5,818 nucleotides of DNA from Thermoplasmatota archaeon (lineage in GTDB: Archaea; Thermoplasmatota; Thermoplasmata; GCA-020350865; JAUVCJ01): the NCBI GenBank assembly GCA_030595765.1, contig JAUVCJ010000159.1, positions 1 through 5,818 of the forward strand, written 5' to 3'. The notes below the pieces were generated by a model, which was not told the DNA's origin, did not search any database, and saw only the letters and a program-made list of their open reading frames with translations. Numbering within the stretch: the stretch's first letter is position 1; each line of letters begins with the position of its first letter. This document shows positions 3,753 through 5,818 of the stretch, piece by piece. The translations under genes were made by a program, and so were the position numbers.

Positions 3753-5818
3753 TAAGAGAGTAATTGAACACCTGCCAGGAGAAAAGCAAGATGAGTTACT
3801 GGAAATGTACAAGCAGGCTGCAGGTTGTGACCCTTTCGGCACCTTCATGATCCTGCCTTCATCTCGTATGGTGAAGACATTAACCAGAGCCCTCAATGAT
3901 GAGGGGTTTCCAGTAATAACGTCAAGCATTGTCACTCTTGACAAATTAGTAAGGAACAACTTCGATGACTTTGCCACCAATGAGATACTCCTCGACCAGG
4001 AGGAGTCAGAACTTCTATTTGACAATATTCTTACAGACATGGAAGGAAAGCTTTCAACCCTATGCTCCAGGGGCTCTCATAGCTTTTCTCTTGCCCAGAT
4101 ACTGCGGCGCTTTCATTCTACAATCACAAGGTACAAGGTGAACTATCCAGAGGATCTGGGGAGCCATAAGAGCAATAAGAGCTCTGACATCGGCATGGTT
4201 TTCAATGCCTACAACAGCCACCTCATAGAAAATGAAATGATTGACGGTGACCTTCTGCTTATATGGTTTATGGATGCCATCCGTCAGAAAAAAATAGATG
4301 TCAGAAACATGTTCGTTTATGGCCTCTATGAATATGAACCTCTTGAGAAGGACATAATGAAGAGCCTGGTTGAGATGGCAAAAAACGTGGTCTACTTCAA
4401 CCCATGCTTCAACAATCCCAATTTTTTCCAGGATGACCTGGGATGGCTTCCAAACATGACAACGGAAGCACCTGCTGCATCCCACTGGCTTGACAGCCTA
4501 TTTACAGAGACAAGAGGTGAAGTCCCAGGTGTCCCCATGGAGGTGCTTGAGGCAAAGGAGAGCAAAGATGAGTTCAAATCTATTGCCCAGGAGATCCGAA
4601 ACCTGATTGCAGACGGAAGTGAGCCAGGAAGCATTGCTGTTGTTCTGACGGAACCATCCAGGGAGATGGCGCATGTTCACAGCGTGTTTGAGGATTTTGC
4701 CATCCCCTTCGATGCGGCAGCTGGAACTAGCCTTGCTGAATCCCCACTCATTGATGGCATCATATCGCTTCTTGAGGTTCCTACCAGCAACTATGGCAGA
4801 ATGGAACTGGTCAATGCCCTCAAATCACCATATCTGAATTTTCAGATCGGAACCGAGTCTGGCTACAAGCCAGACATGTACAGCATTGACCTCCTTTCCA
4901 GAGAGGCAAAAATTGTGGAGGGAAAAGAGGGTTGGCTACGGGGGATGGGATGGTTATCAAGATATTATGATGAAAGAGCAGGCAATCCTGACCTAAGCGA
5001 GCATGGAAGAAAAGCATATTCAATCAAGGCCGCCAGGTTAGAGAAGATGATTGTCTATCTCCAGGGACTATTCAACACCTTGGATGAACTTATTGGAGAG
5101 AAGACAACCCTTGAGCACATAACCAGTGTCAGAACATTGCTTGAATTGCTCGAGCTTAACAAGCAACTGGAATTTGATGACACGGCCATAATGGAAGCCG
5201 ATGCTAGAGCCCTTAGTAAGCTCTATGGCATTCTTGAATCAATGGAACGCACCCATCTTCTTCTTCCTGGTGGCACGCTGTTGTTTGAAGATTTTATCGA
5301 GGGCATAAAAAGAATTTTGAGGAATAAGAACTACAACACGAACAGGAGAAATCGCACTGCCGTCCAGGTTGTGGGGCTTAGAGAACTTGCCCATACCTCC
5401 TTCTCATACGTTTTCCTCACCTCATTGAATGAGGGGTTGCTTCCAAGGGTGAACCTATCTGAATTGCTGGCAACCGAACAGGAAAGCAATAGAATGAAGC
5501 TGCTATCCAAGAGAGACCTGCTCAGACAGGAGAGCTACTATTTTGCCTGTGCTATTGCGTCTGCAAGCCAGAACATTTATCTGAGCCGACCAAAGGTGAG
5601 AGGGGAGAACCCACTCATATCCTCGTACTTCCTTGAGGCTCTGAAGCTCAACTATACCACACATCCATGGGAGCATGAGGAGTATCCAGGCTCATGGGAG
5701 GAACACCAAAAGGCAGAGGGAACTGCAATGACTCAAGGCCACTTTAAGGACATAAAGGTTCTCAACAAGGAAGGATCGATACCATCCAATGTGGCCAGAA
5801 TTATGAATATTGAAAGGT
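3745..5818 (+). CDS. AddB-like helicase-fold subunit of a helicase-nuclease complex (partial, runs off right edge)
   Basis: At least 691 residues with no stop before the edge. The ATG at 3745 has GGAGGG five bases upstream and overlaps the nuclease gene by eight bases. The N-terminus (TFMILPSSRMVKTLTRALND at residues 33-52) resembles the opening of AddB-type proteins but no Gly-x-Gly-Lys-Thr/Ser Walker A is visible, so it probably lacks motor activity. Around 191-203, FVYGLYEYEPLEK matches the stretch where AddB has Asp-Gly-Phe-x-x-Phe-x-Pro. Residues 273-345 (DEFKSIAQEIRNLI, SIAVVLTEPSREM, FAIPFDAAAGTSLAESPL) and LKSPYL near 360 follow the second helicase domain of UvrD/AddB proteins. Residues 541-568 (QVVGLRELAHTSFSYVFLTS, then NEGLLPR) match its motif V/VI region. 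In AddAB this kind of subunit scans DNA for the recombination signal beside the motor AddA. A C-terminal nuclease domain may lie past the window; together with the upstream nuclease it would form part of an AddAB-like DNA end-resection complex. Confidence 0.82.
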   Translation, partial: MSNKRVIEHLPGEKQDELLEMYKQAAGCDPFGTFMILPSSRMVKTLTRALNDEGFPVITSSIVTLDKLVRNNFDDFATNEILLDQEESELLFDNILTDMEGKLSTLCSRGSHSFSLAQILRRFHSTITRYKVNYPEDLGSHKSNKSSDIGMVFNAYNSHLIENEMIDGDLLLIWFMDAIRQKKIDVRNMFVYGLYEYEPLEKDIMKSLVEMAKNVVYFNPCFNNPNFFQDDLGWLPNMTTEAPAASHWLDSLFTETRGEVPGVPMEVLEAKESKDEFKSIAQEIRNLIADGSEPGSIAVVLTEPSREMAHVHSVFEDFAIPFDAAAGTSLAESPLIDGIISLLEVPTSNYGRMELVNALKSPYLNFQIGTESGYKPDMYSIDLLSREAKIVEGKEGWLRGMGWLSRYYDERAGNPDLSEHGRKAYSIKAARLEKMIVYLQGLFNTLDELIGEKTTLEHITSVRTLLELLELNKQLEFDDTAIMEADARALSKLYGILESMERTHLLLPGGTLLFEDFIEGIKRILRNKNYNTNRRNRTAVQVVGLRELAHTSFSYVFLTSLNEGLLPRVNLSELLATEQESNRMKLLSKRDLLRQESYYFACAIASASQNIYLSRPKVRGENPLISSYFLEALKLNYTTHPWEHEEYPGSWEEHQKAEGTAMTQGHFKDIKVLNKEGSIPSNVARIMNIER

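Noticed and set aside
3669..4680. Several minus-strand frames of 60-141 codons opposite the nuclease end and AddB-like gene
   Set aside because: They are antisense to a coding frame with recognisable AddB-type motifs and show no ribosome sites or domain patterns.

Overview
The window looks archaeal and most likely euryarchaeal (Thermoplasmata, such as Methanomassiliicoccales, is my guess). The signs are archaeal-type TATA boxes about 25 bases before gene or transcript starts, at least one apparently leaderless gene, GGTGA-type Shine-Dalgarno sites, and gene families typical of euryarchaea. The taxon is inferred from these features; no rRNA or marker gene is present. No tRNA, rRNA, CRISPR array, transposase or integrase is visible.

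Layout. Bases 1-947, minus strand: a two-gene cassette. A double winged-helix regulator (87-947) overlaps by 17 bases the start of a gene that leaves the window and begins like a small nucleotidyltransferase. This architecture resembles AbiE-type regulator/nucleotidyltransferase toxin-antitoxin pairs. Its TATA box lies inside a perfect 11-bp inverted repeat (957-993), a good candidate autoregulatory operator. Bases 948-1177: an intergenic stretch with a GC-rich, hairpin-forming segment unlike its flanks. Bases 1178-1999, minus strand: a CARF-like sensor domain joined to a winged helix (HFX_2341/DUF6293-like). Bases 2000-2075: a compact divergent promoter with a shared TATA-like element and a 12-bp palindrome.

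Bases 2076-5818, plus strand: a tightly packed putative operon of four genes. They encode a 64-residue basic protein, a 160-residue acidic protein (neither recognised), a RecB/Cas4-like PD-(D/E)XK nuclease with an iron-sulfur cysteine set, and the N-terminal 691 residues of an AddB-like protein built on a helicase fold without a Walker A motif. The last gene runs off the right edge; an AddA/UvrD-like motor helicase may lie beyond it.

How they may work together. The nuclease and AddB-like protein suggest an archaeal AddAB-like DNA end-processing machine with the nuclease on its own polypeptide. The divergent CARF-type regulator is well placed to control it, perhaps in response to a nucleotide ligand; this is inference from position. 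The most unusual sequence is the 3' end of the nuclease gene. It carries a 15-bp repeat encoding a Cys-Leu-x-Asp-x tail, then four degenerate 17-bp repeats that supply part of the ribosome binding site for the AddB-like gene, ending in a junction with stops in all three frames.
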